Numbered from the stretch's first letter, positions 26,119-35,893 are shown. The stretch is DNA of 64,000 nucleotides from Lichenicoccus roseus (GCF_005844085.1 NZ_VCDI01000001.1:930001-994000); one strand, 5' to 3'. Notes: generated from the sequence alone by a model not told the origin. Program-made: numbers and translations.

Positions 26119-27344
26119 TCACCCGTCTTGAAGGCTGCCTGTCCTGCGGCTGCGCGGACCTGCAGGATATCATGTCGTTCGGCGAGACCGCCCTCGCCGA
26201 CCGGCTGATGACTGCGGCGCAACTCTCCGAGCCGGAGCCGAGGGCGCCGCTCGACCTGGTGTTCTGCCCGCACTGCGCACTGGTGCAGATCCGGCATACC
26301 GTCGATCCGGAAGTGCTGTTCTGTAACGACTATCCGTATTTTTCCTCGGTGTCGCCGATGCTGATGAAGCATTTCCGCGCCAGCGCCGAGGAGATCATCG
26401 CATCGAGGCAGCTTGGCCCGGACAGCCTGGTGGTCGAGGCCGCCAGCAATGACGGCTATATGCTCAAACCGTTCATGGAAGCCGGCATCCAGGTGCTTGG
26501 TATCGATCCTGCGGATGGCCCGGCGGCGGCGGCGACCAAGGCAGGCGTGCGGACGCTGAACACCTTCTTCAGCCTGGCGCTTGCCGAGAAGCTTGCCGGG
26601 GAGGGCGTCGCCGCCGATGTCTTCCTCGCCAACAACGTGCTGGCGCATGTACCGAACCTCAACGAGTTTGTCACCGGCATCCGCACGCTGCTGAAGCCCG
26701 ACGGCATCGCGGTGATCGAGTGCCCGTACCTGCTCGACCTGATCGAGCACAACGAGTTCGACACCATCTACCACCAGCATCTCTGCTACTACTCGGCCAC
26801 GGCGCTGGATGCCTTGTTCCGGCGCAACGGGCTCTATCTCAACGACGTCCGGCATCTCGCCATCCATGGCGGCTCGCTGCGCCTGTTCGTCGGTCGCAGC
26901 GAGGCAGTCGGCCCCGCGGTCGTCGAAATGCTTGCCGCCGAGCGCGCGGCCGGCGTCGACAGCTTCGCCTTCTATGCAAGCTTTGCCGAGAAGGTCCGTG
27001 AACTGCGCGAAAGGCTGGTGGGAATCCTCGCCGACATCAAGGCAAGCGGAAAGCGGATCGTCGGATACGGTGCCGCCGCCAAGGCCAACACGCTGATGGC
27101 CTATTGCGGCATCGGGCCCGACCAGCTCGACTACCTGGTCGACCTGAACCCGAACAAGCACGGCAGGTTCTACAGCGGCAATCACCTGCCGATCCATCCG
27201 CCGACCAGACTTGCCGATGATCCGCCCGACTACCTGCTGATCCTGGCATGGAACTTCGCCGCCGAGATCATGCAGCAGCAGAGGGCGTTCCACGACGCCG
27301 GCGGCCGGTTCATCGTGCCGGTCCCGAGCCCTGTCGTCCTTTGA
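26115..27344 (+). CDS. NDP-hexose C-methyltransferase-like enzyme
   Basis: A 409-residue class I SAM-dependent methyltransferase of the Methyltransf_13/14 type seen in TylC3-like sugar C-methyltransferases. The N-terminus has two Cys pairs (CLSCG near residues 8-12 and CPHC near 53-56), the expected zinc site. VVEAASNDGYML near 107 binds SAM. The segment IYHQHLCYYSATAL near 221 has the histidine region of the family. The C-terminal domain has VGYGAAAKANTL near 319. This suggests a branched-chain deoxysugar. It overlaps the epimerase stop, so translation is coupled. Confidence 0.85.
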   Translation: MITRLEGCLSCGCADLQDIMSFGETALADRLMTAAQLSEPEPRAPLDLVFCPHCALVQIRHTVDPEVLFCNDYPYFSSVSPMLMKHFRASAEEIIASRQLGPDSLVVEAASNDGYMLKPFMEAGIQVLGIDPADGPAAAATKAGVRTLNTFFSLALAEKLAGEGVAADVFLANNVLAHVPNLNEFVTGIRTLLKPDGIAVIECPYLLDLIEHNEFDTIYHQHLCYYSATALDALFRRNGLYLNDVRHLAIHGGSLRLFVGRSEAVGPAVVEMLAAERAAGVDSFAFYASFAEKVRELRERLVGILADIKASGKRIVGYGAAAKANTLMAYCGIGPDQLDYLVDLNPNKHGRFYSGNHLPIHPPTRLADDPPDYLLILAWNFAAEIMQQQRAFHDAGGRFIVPVPSPVVL

Positions 27345-27354
27345 CACGACGGAC

Positions 27355-28563
27355 ATGCCAGCCATGAGCAACCCGACCTGCCCCTGCTGCTCCGCTCCCG
27401 CGAGTGCTCCGCTCTACGAGGTCCGCAACGTCCCGGTGCACAGCGTGACAGTGCTGCGGACGCCGGAGGATGCGCGCGCCATCACCACCGGCGACATCGC
27501 CCTGTCGCTCTGCGAGCATTGCGGCTTCGTGTTCAACGCGGCGTTCGACGGCGCCAAGCAGGACTACTTCCACGACTATGTGTCGACCCAGGCGATGTCG
27601 CCGGTGTTCAACAGCTTCCACAAGCGTCTGGCGCTGGACCTGATCGACCGTCACGGCCTGCACGGCCGCGACGTGGTGGAAATCGGCTGCGGCCAGGGCG
27701 AGTTCCTCGAGCTGCTCTGCACGCTGGCGAACAACCGTGGAACCGGCTTCGACCCTGCCTATGAGCCGGGGCGGGGGCTGCCGGATGGCGTACGCATCAT
27801 CAAGGATGTCTATTCCAGGCGTCACCAGGAAGCGGCCGGCGACTTCATCGCCTGCAAGATGACGCTCGAGCATATCGGCGAAGTCGGCGAGTTCGTGACC
27901 GGCGTGCGCGAGGCGGCGGGCGACGACGCGAGACGTATCGTGTTCTTCCAGGTGCCGGATGCAGGCCATGTGCTGGCCGAGAATGGCTTCTGGGACATCT
28001 ATTACGAGCATTGCTCGTATTTCTTCGCCAGCACGCTGGGCTACCTGTTTGCCCGCGCCGGCTTCGCGGTTACCAAGCTGCGCTCCGACTATGACGGCCA
28101 GTACTTGATGGTCGAGGGTCATCCGGCAGTGGGTGCGGTGCTCGGCGATGCGGTCCCACCGCCGGCGGATCTGGCACGCACCATCGCCGAGGTGCGGCGC
28201 TTCTCCCGCGAGGTGCCGCAGATCCTCGCCGACTGGTCGCACGACCTCAAGCGGCACAAGGCGGCCGGCAAGCGCACCGTGCTCTGGGGTGGCGGATCGA
28301 AGGCGGTCGCCTTCCTCACCACGCTCGGCGTCACCGACGAGATCGAGGCGGCGGTGGACATCAACCCGGAGAAGCACGGCAGCTTCCTCGCGGTGACCGC
28401 ACATCCGGTGATCGCTCCGGAGCAGTTGCGCGGCCATCAGATCGACCGCGTCATCGTCATGAACCCGATCTATTGCGACGAAATCGCCGCCCGGCTGCGC
28501 GACCTCGGCGTCGCCGCCGAGTTGATACCGGTGACAACCGTGCTCGCCCGGCTGGCAGCCTGA
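27355..28563 (+). CDS. Second class I SAM-dependent sugar methyltransferase-like protein
   Basis: A 402-residue protein with the same plan as its neighbour: N-terminal Cys pairs (CPCC near residue 9-12 and CEHC near 53-56), a SAM motif VVEIGCGQGEFLE near 105-117, and a C-terminal WGGGSKAVAFL region. It is clearly divergent from the first copy. A start three codons inside (27364, MSNPT) is equally possible. Two methyltransferases in tandem suggest two methylations of one sugar, or one enzyme with a non-catalytic partner. The family tail is found in proteins that modify NDP-sugars. Confidence 0.78.
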   Translation: MPAMSNPTCPCCSAPASAPLYEVRNVPVHSVTVLRTPEDARAITTGDIALSLCEHCGFVFNAAFDGAKQDYFHDYVSTQAMSPVFNSFHKRLALDLIDRHGLHGRDVVEIGCGQGEFLELLCTLANNRGTGFDPAYEPGRGLPDGVRIIKDVYSRRHQEAAGDFIACKMTLEHIGEVGEFVTGVREAAGDDARRIVFFQVPDAGHVLAENGFWDIYYEHCSYFFASTLGYLFARAGFAVTKLRSDYDGQYLMVEGHPAVGAVLGDAVPPPADLARTIAEVRRFSREVPQILADWSHDLKRHKAAGKRTVLWGGGSKAVAFLTTLGVTDEIEAAVDINPEKHGSFLAVTAHPVIAPEQLRGHQIDRVIVMNPIYCDEIAARLRDLGVAAELIPVTTVLARLAA

Positions 28564-28577
28564 CAGGAGCATCCGCC

Positions 28578-29468
28578 ATGAATGTTAGTCTCGCGTCGTC
28601 TCCCCGGACCGATGCGCCGCAGATCACCGCGACGCAGCCCTTCGACAGCGTGGTCGCGCGCATGATCCCGATCGACCGGCTGATGGCGGCGAAGGACGAG
28701 CTGCGCACGCAGTTCCAGGCAGGCAAGCCGTATCCGCACGTGGTGATCGACAACTTCTTCGATCCGGAGATCCTGCGCCGGCTGATTGCCGACTTCCCGA
28801 GCCAGGGTGGCCGCGACTGGATCCAGTACGACACCCAGAACGAGATCAAGGCGACCTCGCGCGGTATCGCCGACCTGTCGCTGTTCACGCAGGCCTTCTT
28901 CCTGCAGATCTGCGCCGAGCCGATGATGGAGTTCCTGCGTCATGTGACCGGCCATGCCGACCTGGTGCCGGATCCGCTGTTCCACGGCGGCGGCCTGCAC
29001 GAGAGCCCGCGCGGCGGCTGGCTGAACGTGCATGTCGACTGGACGCAGCATCCGGTGCTGCCGCTGGCCCGGCGGCTCAACCTGATCATCTATCTCAACG
29101 AAGGCTGGGACCCGGCCTGGGGCGGCGCGCTCGACCTGGTCGACCACGTCAGCAAGAAGGCCGGCGCCAGCGTGTCGCCACTGTTCAACCGCGCGGTGAT
29201 CTTCGAGACCAACGACGAGACGCTGCACGGCTTCCCGGACCCGATGACCTGCCCGGTGGACATCACCCGCAAGTCGGTTTCGCTGTTCTATTGGAGCCCC
29301 GATCCGGAGGCGATTAAGAAGGCCAGCTTCATCACCTTCCTCCCTGGCAAGAAGCATACCCGCCTCAAGGCGATTGCCCGCTCCTTCGTGCCGCCGATCA
29401 CCTATGTCGCGCGCGACAAGCTTGCCGCCCTGGTGCGCAGCCGCCTGCGCCGGAACAGGACCGCGTGA
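28578..29468 (+). CDS. 2-oxoglutarate/Fe(II)-dependent oxygenase
   Basis: A 296-residue prolyl 4-hydroxylase-type oxygenase. PYPHVVIDNFFDPEIL starts the domain near residue 52. The iron-binding His-x-Asp is in NVHVDW near 153-157; the distal His is in ETLHGFPDP near 217; the 2-oxoglutarate Arg is in DITRKSVSLFYWS near 229. The enzyme likely hydroxylates a sugar or protein target. It is 14 bp behind the methyltransferase gene, with an AGGAGC site, and overlaps the next gene by 4 nt. This placement suggests a hydroxylated or further modified sugar in the polymer. Confidence 0.8.
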   Translation: MNVSLASSPRTDAPQITATQPFDSVVARMIPIDRLMAAKDELRTQFQAGKPYPHVVIDNFFDPEILRRLIADFPSQGGRDWIQYDTQNEIKATSRGIADLSLFTQAFFLQICAEPMMEFLRHVTGHADLVPDPLFHGGGLHESPRGGWLNVHVDWTQHPVLPLARRLNLIIYLNEGWDPAWGGALDLVDHVSKKAGASVSPLFNRAVIFETNDETLHGFPDPMTCPVDITRKSVSLFYWSPDPEAIKKASFITFLPGKKHTRLKAIARSFVPPITYVARDKLAALVRSRLRRNRTA

Positions 29469-31066
29469 CCCGCTCCGGCTACCGGCTGTCGCTCGGCCTG
29501 ATCATCCTGCTGGCGGCAGCGGCGCAATTCGGCCTGTTCGACCTCGGGCTGTACCGGATCACCTCGGACGAGAGCGCCCGCATCCTGACGGCCTGGGGAA
29601 TGACCCGGTCGAATGCGCTGGAACCGTTCCTCTGGCCACCCTTCTACAAGTTGTTCGTCGGCTCCGCGATGCGGATCTTTCCCGACATATTCCTGACGCC
29701 ACGGATCCTCGTCGGTGTGACCGGCCTGGTCTGCCTGGCATCGCTGACATGGCTGGCAACAGCCCTGTTCCAGGACCGCAAGGTCAGCCTGGTCGCCGCC
29801 ATTCTCGCCGTGCTGGCCCCGCAGCGGCTGATCTTCAGCGTCGTGCCGTTGTCGGACATCTACTATTTCCTGTTCGTGATCTCAGCCGCCGCCTGCGCTG
29901 CCAGCTGGCTACGGTCCAACCGTAGCCGCTTCCTGCTGCTGGCCTGCCTGTTCATCCTGCTCGCCGAGACGGTGCGCTTCGAGAGCGGGTTGTTCGCAGC
30001 CTTCCTGGAGGTGCTGCTGCTCTACCGGGTCGGCATTGCCCGCGACCTGCGCATTGCGACCTTCCTTGGCGCGTCGGTGCTGCTCTTCGTGTTCCCGGCC
30101 TTGTGGGCGCTGAATTCCTTTGTCTGGTATGGGTCACTCAGCAATCTCGGCGTGGTGACCCAGCAGTTCGTCGGCATGTTCGGCCACGACTACATCCAGG
30201 CCCTGAAATGGGCGCCGCTGCGCTGGTTCATCCAGGACACGCTCTGGAACCCGCTCACCATCGCCGGCATACTGGTCGTGCTGATCCTGTCGGTCCGGCA
30301 GCGCGCGATGCTGCTATGGTCAATGGTGTTCCTGCTGCCCCTGCTGGTGTTCAGCGTGACCACCGTCGTCAGCCTGAGCACCCCGACCGCTGCCACCTGG
30401 CGCACCAGCGGCGTCTGGACCCTGATGATGCTGCCGTTCGATGCGGTGGCGGCCTGCTGGATCGGCGGCATCCTGGCGCAATCGTTCCGCGTGCCGCGCG
30501 TGGCGCTGGCCGGCCTGCTGATCCTGGCGATCCTGCCGAATGCCGTCCGCAGCCTCTGGTATACCCGGGACGGGCTCTTCAACAACGAGACCCATCTCGC
30601 CCACCAGGAACGGCAACTGGATCGCTATGTCGACAAGAAGCTCTCGCACACCAGGGCGGGCGAGGCCTTGATCGACAGCTCCACCAACCTCGACTACCTG
30701 GATGTGCTGGCCTTCGCCAGGCATCCCGACCGGTTGCTGTTGACCGGCGGTGGCGACCCGATACGGATCGGTTTCTACGAGCCGATGCGGACCGCCTATG
30801 CCGGCCGGCCAGAGGCGGACTTCTATCTGAAAGACCGCTTCGGACTGGCTCACGGTGGTGATCTGCGGGCGCTGAACGCCCACCATGTCAGTCTCATCGT
30901 GGTACGCAATCCGGCCTTCATCGCCGCGCTGGATACAAGTCCGCTCGCCACCCGGCTGCGCTCGTTCAACGACTGGACCGTCTACGGGCTTAGTCCGACG
31001 GTCTCCAACGAGCCGTGGCACGGCGCGGTGCTCAAGACCGCTCCGCAGGTATCGCCCGCAGGCTGA
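29465..31066 (+). CDS. Multipass membrane protein, probable lipid-sugar glycosyltransferase
   Basis: A 533-residue protein with about ten transmembrane helices. The start resembles GT39/GT83 (PMT/ArnT) enzymes, with an acidic Asp-Glu pair in TSDESARILTAWG near residue 35 between helix 1 and the next. Such enzymes transfer sugars from polyprenyl phosphates in the periplasm. A more distant possibility is a Wzy-type polymerase, which would fill the missing step of this cluster. Start is GTG in an overlap (GTGA) with the oxygenase stop. No specific substrate can be given. Confidence 0.65.
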   Translation: MTRSGYRLSLGLIILLAAAAQFGLFDLGLYRITSDESARILTAWGMTRSNALEPFLWPPFYKLFVGSAMRIFPDIFLTPRILVGVTGLVCLASLTWLATALFQDRKVSLVAAILAVLAPQRLIFSVVPLSDIYYFLFVISAAACAASWLRSNRSRFLLLACLFILLAETVRFESGLFAAFLEVLLLYRVGIARDLRIATFLGASVLLFVFPALWALNSFVWYGSLSNLGVVTQQFVGMFGHDYIQALKWAPLRWFIQDTLWNPLTIAGILVVLILSVRQRAMLLWSMVFLLPLLVFSVTTVVSLSTPTAATWRTSGVWTLMMLPFDAVAACWIGGILAQSFRVPRVALAGLLILAILPNAVRSLWYTRDGLFNNETHLAHQERQLDRYVDKKLSHTRAGEALIDSSTNLDYLDVLAFARHPDRLLLTGGGDPIRIGFYEPMRTAYAGRPEADFYLKDRFGLAHGGDLRALNAHHVSLIVVRNPAFIAALDTSPLATRLRSFNDWTVYGLSPTVSNEPWHGAVLKTAPQVSPAG

Positions 31067-31068
31067 CG

Positions 31069-31713
31069 ATGGCTGGCGACCCTGTCGTATCGGGCCGCGG
31101 GCGGGTCGGGCTGTCCCGTCTGGGCGCGCTCCCCATCGTGCGCTGGGGGGCGTGGATGACGCTCGGGCTGTTCCTGGTCTGGGCCGGCGGCCACCTGCTC
31201 GACCACCGCGTCGCGCGCTACGTGCATGAGCGACTGGCCTTCTCGCGCACGGCGCGGCGCCTGGTGCACATCCCCGAGCTGGTCATCGCGGCGTCCCTCG
31301 CCGGTGTGGTCGTGCTCGGTGCCTGGTCCGCGCTGGTCGGCCGGCTGGAGGGCGTCTGGCGACAGCTGCTGCTGGCCTCGATCAGCGTCTGCATCGCCAT
31401 CGCCCTGACCGATGCCCTCAAGATCTGGTTCGGGCGCATCCCACCGCTGCGCTGGTATGACCAGCAATGGCGGAACTTCTATGCATACCTGGCCGGCTCG
31501 TTCCCGTCCGGGCATATGACCGCGATCAGCGCCGTCATTCCGATCCTGTGGCCGGTGTCGCGCTGGATCGTGCTGCTGCTGGTGATCGGCGGCGCGGCGG
31601 GGGCCTACGGCCTGGTGCGCATGCAGGCGCATTTCATCTCCGACCTGTTCGGCGGCATGATGGTTGGCGGCACGGTCGGCTACGCAGTGCTGTGCGCGGA
31701 TCGCCGCCGGTAA
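31069..31713 (+). CDS. PAP2 family phosphatase
   Basis: A 214-residue membrane phosphatase with four or five helices. The PAP2 motifs are visible: KIWFGRIPP near residue 122 (K-x6-RP-like), PSGHMTAIS near 147-155 and RMQAHFISDLFGG near 184-196. These proteins remove phosphate from undecaprenyl pyrophosphate, phosphatidic acid or lipid A. It starts 2 bp after the membrane glycosyltransferase stop. In this setting, recycling of undecaprenyl pyrophosphate is the likely role. A second PAP2 gene lies at 58924. Confidence 0.85.
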   Translation: MAGDPVVSGRGRVGLSRLGALPIVRWGAWMTLGLFLVWAGGHLLDHRVARYVHERLAFSRTARRLVHIPELVIAASLAGVVVLGAWSALVGRLEGVWRQLLLASISVCIAIALTDALKIWFGRIPPLRWYDQQWRNFYAYLAGSFPSGHMTAISAVIPILWPVSRWIVLLLVIGGAAGAYGLVRMQAHFISDLFGGMMVGGTVGYAVLCADRRR

Positions 31714-31735
31714 TCCGCGAACCGGCTGGTGACGG

Positions 31736-31764
31736 TTGACGAAATTTCTCCGTCTCGCTATCAA
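31736..31764 (+). promoter_or_regulatory. Candidate sigma-70-type promoter for plcC
   Basis: TTGACG (31736-31741) and TATCAA (31759-31764) are separated by 17 bp, good spacing for the main sigma factor. The transcript would begin about 74 nt before the GTG of the phospholipase gene. The gene before ends at 31713, so a separate promoter here is expected. Confidence 0.4.
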
Positions 31765-31844
31765 AACGGTAACCGGACCGTCATGAGCCGGTCCTAACAC
31801 GCCCTCCTGCGCAACCGGTTTCCAGGACCGTCAGGAGTGTTCGC

Positions 31845-33920
31845 GTGCAATCACCCGATCGCCGTTCCTTCATCAAGCTGCTTGGTACCGGCGCCGCCGC
31901 CGTCGGACTGCGCGAGAGCATCGGCCGCGCCTTGGCTTTGCCGGCGAACAACAAGACCGGAACGATCAACGATATCGAGCATATCGTCGTGCTGATGCAG
32001 GAGAACCGCTCCTTCGATCATTATTTCGGCACGCTGCAGGGCGTCCGCGGCTTTGGCGATCCGCGCGCGATGCGTCTTCCGACCGGCAATCCGGTGTTCT
32101 ACCAGCCGGCCGGCGCCGGCTATGTGCTGCCGTTCCATCCGACCGCGCCCGACCTCGGGCTGCAGTTCATCCAGGACCTCGCGCACGACTGGGATACCAC
32201 CCACGTCGCCTGGAACCAGGGCAACTGGGACCAGTGGGTGCCGAGCAAGGGCACCACGACGATGGCCTATCTCGACCGCGGCGACATTCCGTTCCACTAC
32301 GCGCTGGCCGACGCCTTCACCATCTGCGACGCCTACCACTGCTCGCTGCTCGGTCCGACCGATCCGAACCGCTACTACATGTGGACCGGCTGGGTCGGCA
32401 ACGACGGCAACGGCGGCGGCCCGGTGGTGGACAATGCCGAGGCGGGCTACGACTGGTCGACCTATCCGGAGCGCCTGCAGGCGGGCGGGATCTCCTGGAA
32501 GATCTACCAGGATGCCGGCACCGGCCTGACCGCGGCGGGCGAGTGGGGCTACACGTCCGACCCGTATATCGGCAACTACGGCGACAACTCGCTGCTGTAT
32601 TTCCACCAGTACCAGAACGCCGCCACCGGCACGCCGCTCGCGGAACACGCCAGGACAGGCACCGATATCGCAGTTTCCGGCACGCTGTTCGACATCATCC
32701 GCGCCGACGTTGCAGCAGGCACGCTGCCGCAGGTCTCGTGGGTGGTGGCGCCGGAGGCCTATACCGAGCACCCGAACTGGCCGGCGAACTACGGCGCCTA
32801 CTACGTCTCGCAGATCCTCGACATCCTGACCGACAACCCGGAGGTGTGGAGCAAGACCGCGCTGCTGATCACCTACGACGAGAATGACGGCTTCTTCGAT
32901 CACATGGTGCCGCCGACGCCGCCGCAGACCGCCGCGCAGGGCCAGTCCACCGTCTCGATCGAGAACGAGATCTTCCCCGGCAGCACCGAGTATGTCGCCG
33001 GGCCGTACGGCCTTGGCGCCCGCGTGCCGATGCTGGTGGTATCGCCGTGGAGCAAGGGCGGCTGGGTCAACTCGCAGCTGTTCGACCATACCTCGATCAT
33101 CCGCTTCATCGAGCAGCGGTTCGGCCCGAACAATCCGGCGCTGGTGGAAGCCAACATCACGCCGTGGCGCCGGACCGTGGCTGGCGACCTTACCACCGCC
33201 TTCGATTTCCGTACGCCGAACGACGCCCTGCCGACCCTGCCGGGCACCGCCTCATACGCACCCCCCGACGCCCTGCGCCATGCCGACTATGTCCCGCTGC
33301 CACCGGTGTCGCAGTCGCTGCCGCGCCAGGAGCCGGGGTTCCGCCGCGCCCGGGCGCTGCCGTACCGCATGCAGGTGACCGGCACGTCCAATCTCGCCGC
33401 CGCGACGTTCGGCATCGACTTCGGCAATCCCGGCAGTGTCGGGCTGGTCTACCAGGTACGGTCCGGCAAGCTCGGCGAGGTGCCACGGAACTATACGGTC
33501 GAGCCGGGCAAGCAGCTCAGCGACACCTGGCGGGCGGCGGTCGGCGGCCTGTACGACCTCACGGTCCATGGCCCGAACGGCTACCTGCGCGCCTTCCGCG
33601 GCAGCGTCGCGAGCTTCGCCAGCGCCAACCTCGCGGTGCAGGGCAGCGAGGATGCGGCGAACTGCGGCATCACCCTGCAGGTGACCAACCACGGCCAGTT
33701 CACCGTGCAGCTCTCGGTCGCCGACGCCTATACGCGGCTGTCGGCGCGATACAGCCTGAAGCCGGGCGCGTCGCAGACCATCCGCACACCGTCGTCGGAC
33801 CTGCTCGGATGGTACGACCTGACCCTGACCACGGCCCAGGACGCGACCTTCCGGTGGCAGCTTGCCGGGCATGTGGAAACCGGCCGCGACGGCATCACCG
33901 ACCCGGCCATCGGCGCCTGA
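31845..33920 (+). CDS. plcC: Phospholipase C, phosphocholine-specific type
   Basis: A 691-residue exported phosphoesterase of the PlcH/PlcN and acid phosphatase AcpA superfamily. A twin-arginine signal (DRRSFIKLLG, residues 5-14) directs export by Tat. The catalytic domain has IEHIVVLMQENRSFDHYFGT near residues 44-64, with the metal-binding Glu-Asn, and ITYDENDGFFDHM near 344-356. Two C-terminal DUF756-like domains follow (about 500-585 and 600-680). It hydrolyses phosphatidylcholine or related lipids, giving phosphate when phosphorus is short. GTG start, with TCAGGAG 7 nt upstream. A promoter candidate is at 31736. Confidence 0.9.
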   Translation: MQSPDRRSFIKLLGTGAAAVGLRESIGRALALPANNKTGTINDIEHIVVLMQENRSFDHYFGTLQGVRGFGDPRAMRLPTGNPVFYQPAGAGYVLPFHPTAPDLGLQFIQDLAHDWDTTHVAWNQGNWDQWVPSKGTTTMAYLDRGDIPFHYALADAFTICDAYHCSLLGPTDPNRYYMWTGWVGNDGNGGGPVVDNAEAGYDWSTYPERLQAGGISWKIYQDAGTGLTAAGEWGYTSDPYIGNYGDNSLLYFHQYQNAATGTPLAEHARTGTDIAVSGTLFDIIRADVAAGTLPQVSWVVAPEAYTEHPNWPANYGAYYVSQILDILTDNPEVWSKTALLITYDENDGFFDHMVPPTPPQTAAQGQSTVSIENEIFPGSTEYVAGPYGLGARVPMLVVSPWSKGGWVNSQLFDHTSIIRFIEQRFGPNNPALVEANITPWRRTVAGDLTTAFDFRTPNDALPTLPGTASYAPPDALRHADYVPLPPVSQSLPRQEPGFRRARALPYRMQVTGTSNLAAATFGIDFGNPGSVGLVYQVRSGKLGEVPRNYTVEPGKQLSDTWRAAVGGLYDLTVHGPNGYLRAFRGSVASFASANLAVQGSEDAANCGITLQVTNHGQFTVQLSVADAYTRLSARYSLKPGASQTIRTPSSDLLGWYDLTLTTAQDATFRWQLAGHVETGRDGITDPAIGA

Positions 33921-33971
33921 TGCATGACCGGCAGGTGGAGCGTGGTCCCCGCATCATGCTCCATCCCTGGA

Positions 33972-34230
33972 TCAACCGCGCCCGGTGCAGGAGCGTGGCA
34001 GGCGGCGGCTACCGAATTCCTCCTTACGGAAGCGAAAGGGATCGCCTCCCGTCGTGAGCCTGATCTTCGGCAGGTCGATCCCGTCGAACAGCGTCGCGAT
34101 GGACGCATGCCAACCGGCGAGCGCGCCTGATCGCCGTCGCCAGAGTAGATCTTCCGCTGCTGGAAGGCTCCATGATGCAGATGCGCGGGCCCAGGGCGTC
34201 GAGGCCGACGCGCTGCCCGGGCGTACTCAA
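33972..34230 (-). pseudogene. Remnant of a small P-loop kinase-like gene
   Basis: Directly behind the SulP stop, TTG 34230 opens a frame with [21 protein letters not shown]. This is a Walker A region in which the first Gly and the Lys are replaced by Glu and Arg. That frame then loses sense. One frame over (+1), the minus strand reads [19 protein letters not shown] and closes at 33972. The two parts resemble the N-terminal and C-terminal ends of the adenylate-kinase-like P-loop family, with the middle missing. A deletion and frameshift are the simplest explanation. The family is judged by eye only; chance similarity of the C-terminal part is possible. Confidence 0.45.
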
Positions 34231-35708
34231 TGCAGCGGGGCGGTCGCAGCCTTCTCCTTGTCGTGCACCGCGAAGCGCTCGACCATGGTGGCACTGGCCG
34301 CATTCATCCCGACGATCTCCACCGACCTGCCATGCCGACGTGCCTTGAGCACGACGCGATCAAGCGCCGCGATGGCCGAGATATCCCAGAAATGCGCTCC
34401 CGTGACATCGATCACCAGCCGCCGCAGCGGCTCGATGACGTCGATCGCATCGGCAAACGTTCCGGCTGACGCGAAGAACACCTGGCCCTGCACGATGTAG
34501 GTGCGTGTCGTCTGGTCCGCGGACAGCACGGAGGTGATGCTGCTCAGCCGCGAAACCTTGCCGGCGAAGAACACGCCCGACAGGATCACGCCGACCAGCA
34601 CGCCCTTCGAGAGATCGCCGGTCGCCACCACCGTGACCACGGTGGCGAGCATCACCACCGATGACGGCCAGGGGTTGGTCAGCAGCCGCTGCAGCGAGGT
34701 CCAGGAGAACGTGTTGATCGACACCATGATCATCACCGCGGTGAGTGCCGCCACCGGCACGACGGCCAGCAGGCGCTGGAACACCACCAGCAGCGCCAGC
34801 AGGAACGCTCCTGCAACCAGCGTCGACAGGCGACCTCGGCCGCCCGAGGACACGTTGATCACCGACTGCCCGATCATGGCGCAGCCGCCCATGCCGCCGA
34901 AGACCGCGGACGCCATGTTGGCAACCCCCTGCCCCATGCATTCCCGGCTCTTGTCGCTCGGCGTGTCGGTCATGTCGTCGACGATCTGCGCGGTCAGCAG
35001 CGATTCGAGCAGCCCGACGGCCGCCAACGCCAGCGACACCGGTGCAATGATCTGCAGCGTGGCCAGATCGAACGGCACCGAGGGCAGGGCGAAACCGGGC
35101 AATGCGGACGGCAGCTGGCCGAGATCGGCGACAGTACGCACATGCAGTCCGAATGCGGCGGTCAATGCAGTCAGCACACCGATCGCCACCAGCGGCGACG
35201 GCACCGCCCTCGTCAGATAGGGAAAGCCGTAGATGACGACGAGACCGAGTGCGATCAGGCCATAGGTGACGGGTGGGACGTGCGTGAGCTGCGGCAGCTG
35301 CGCCAGGAAGATCAGGATGGCCAGCGCGTTGACGAAACCGGTCATGACCGACTGCGACACGAACCGCATCAGGCGCCCGAGCTTCAGCACGCCGGCCAGG
35401 ATCTGGAAGACGCCCATCAGGATCGTTGCGGCGAACAGGTATTGCACGCCGTGCTGGTGCACGAGACCCGTCATCAGCACTGCCGTCGATGCGGTGGCGG
35501 CGGAGATCATCGCAGGACGTCCGCCGAGGAAGGCGATGACACAGGCGATGACGACGGAGGCATACAGGCCGAGCTTCGGATCGACCCCGGCGACGACGGA
35601 AAAACCGATCGCTTCCGGAATGAGGGCCAGCGCCACCACGACGCCGGACAGGATTTCCCGCCGCGGGCTGGGTAGCCACGTACGGAGATAGGCAGATCGG
35701 GTTTTCAT
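34227..35708 (-). CDS. SulP family anion transporter
   Basis: A 493-residue inner-membrane protein with 10-12 helices and a C-terminal STAS domain. The SulP core is visible: [26 protein letters not shown] near residues 28-53, [12 protein letters not shown], and [23 protein letters not shown] near 270-293. The STAS domain begins near 400, with [21 protein letters not shown] near 436. Substrates of the family are sulfate, bicarbonate or carboxylates; which applies is unknown. ATG 35708 (MKTRSAY) is preferred to a start at 35735. It stands alone, with a decayed gene behind it. Confidence 0.88.
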   Translation of the reverse strand: MKTRSAYLRTWLPSPRREILSGVVVALALIPEAIGFSVVAGVDPKLGLYASVVIACVIAFLGGRPAMISAATASTAVLMTGLVHQHGVQYLFAATILMGVFQILAGVLKLGRLMRFVSQSVMTGFVNALAILIFLAQLPQLTHVPPVTYGLIALGLVVIYGFPYLTRAVPSPLVAIGVLTALTAAFGLHVRTVADLGQLPSALPGFALPSVPFDLATLQIIAPVSLALAAVGLLESLLTAQIVDDMTDTPSDKSRECMGQGVANMASAVFGGMGGCAMIGQSVINVSSGGRGRLSTLVAGAFLLALLVVFQRLLAVVPVAALTAVMIMVSINTFSWTSLQRLLTNPWPSSVVMLATVVTVVATGDLSKGVLVGVILSGVFFAGKVSRLSSITSVLSADQTTRTYIVQGQVFFASAGTFADAIDVIEPLRRLVIDVTGAHFWDISAIAALDRVVLKARRHGRSVEIVGMNAASATMVERFAVHDKEKAATAPLH

Positions 35709-35893
35709 CGAGGATAAGGTCCGCAAGCGACGCACGGATGTGGCGGTCCAGGACAGGACGCCAGGATCATCGTGTCATATGCGTTGTCCGGCGGATCGGC
35801 GGCCGGAAGAGCCACCCGGAATTGCACCGGGTCCTGAAGGCTGCGCAAACCATAATGGCTGACATGCCGCATGGCAACGACGCACGCCCGGCC

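Noticed and set aside
31736-31844. Pho box before the phospholipase C gene
   Set aside because: No pair of CTGTCAT-like direct repeats at 11-bp spacing was found; only a distant single half-match.
33985-34500. Plus-strand open frame across the SulP 3' end
   Set aside because: It crosses into the antisense of a clear SulP/STAS gene, and its sequence has no family features.
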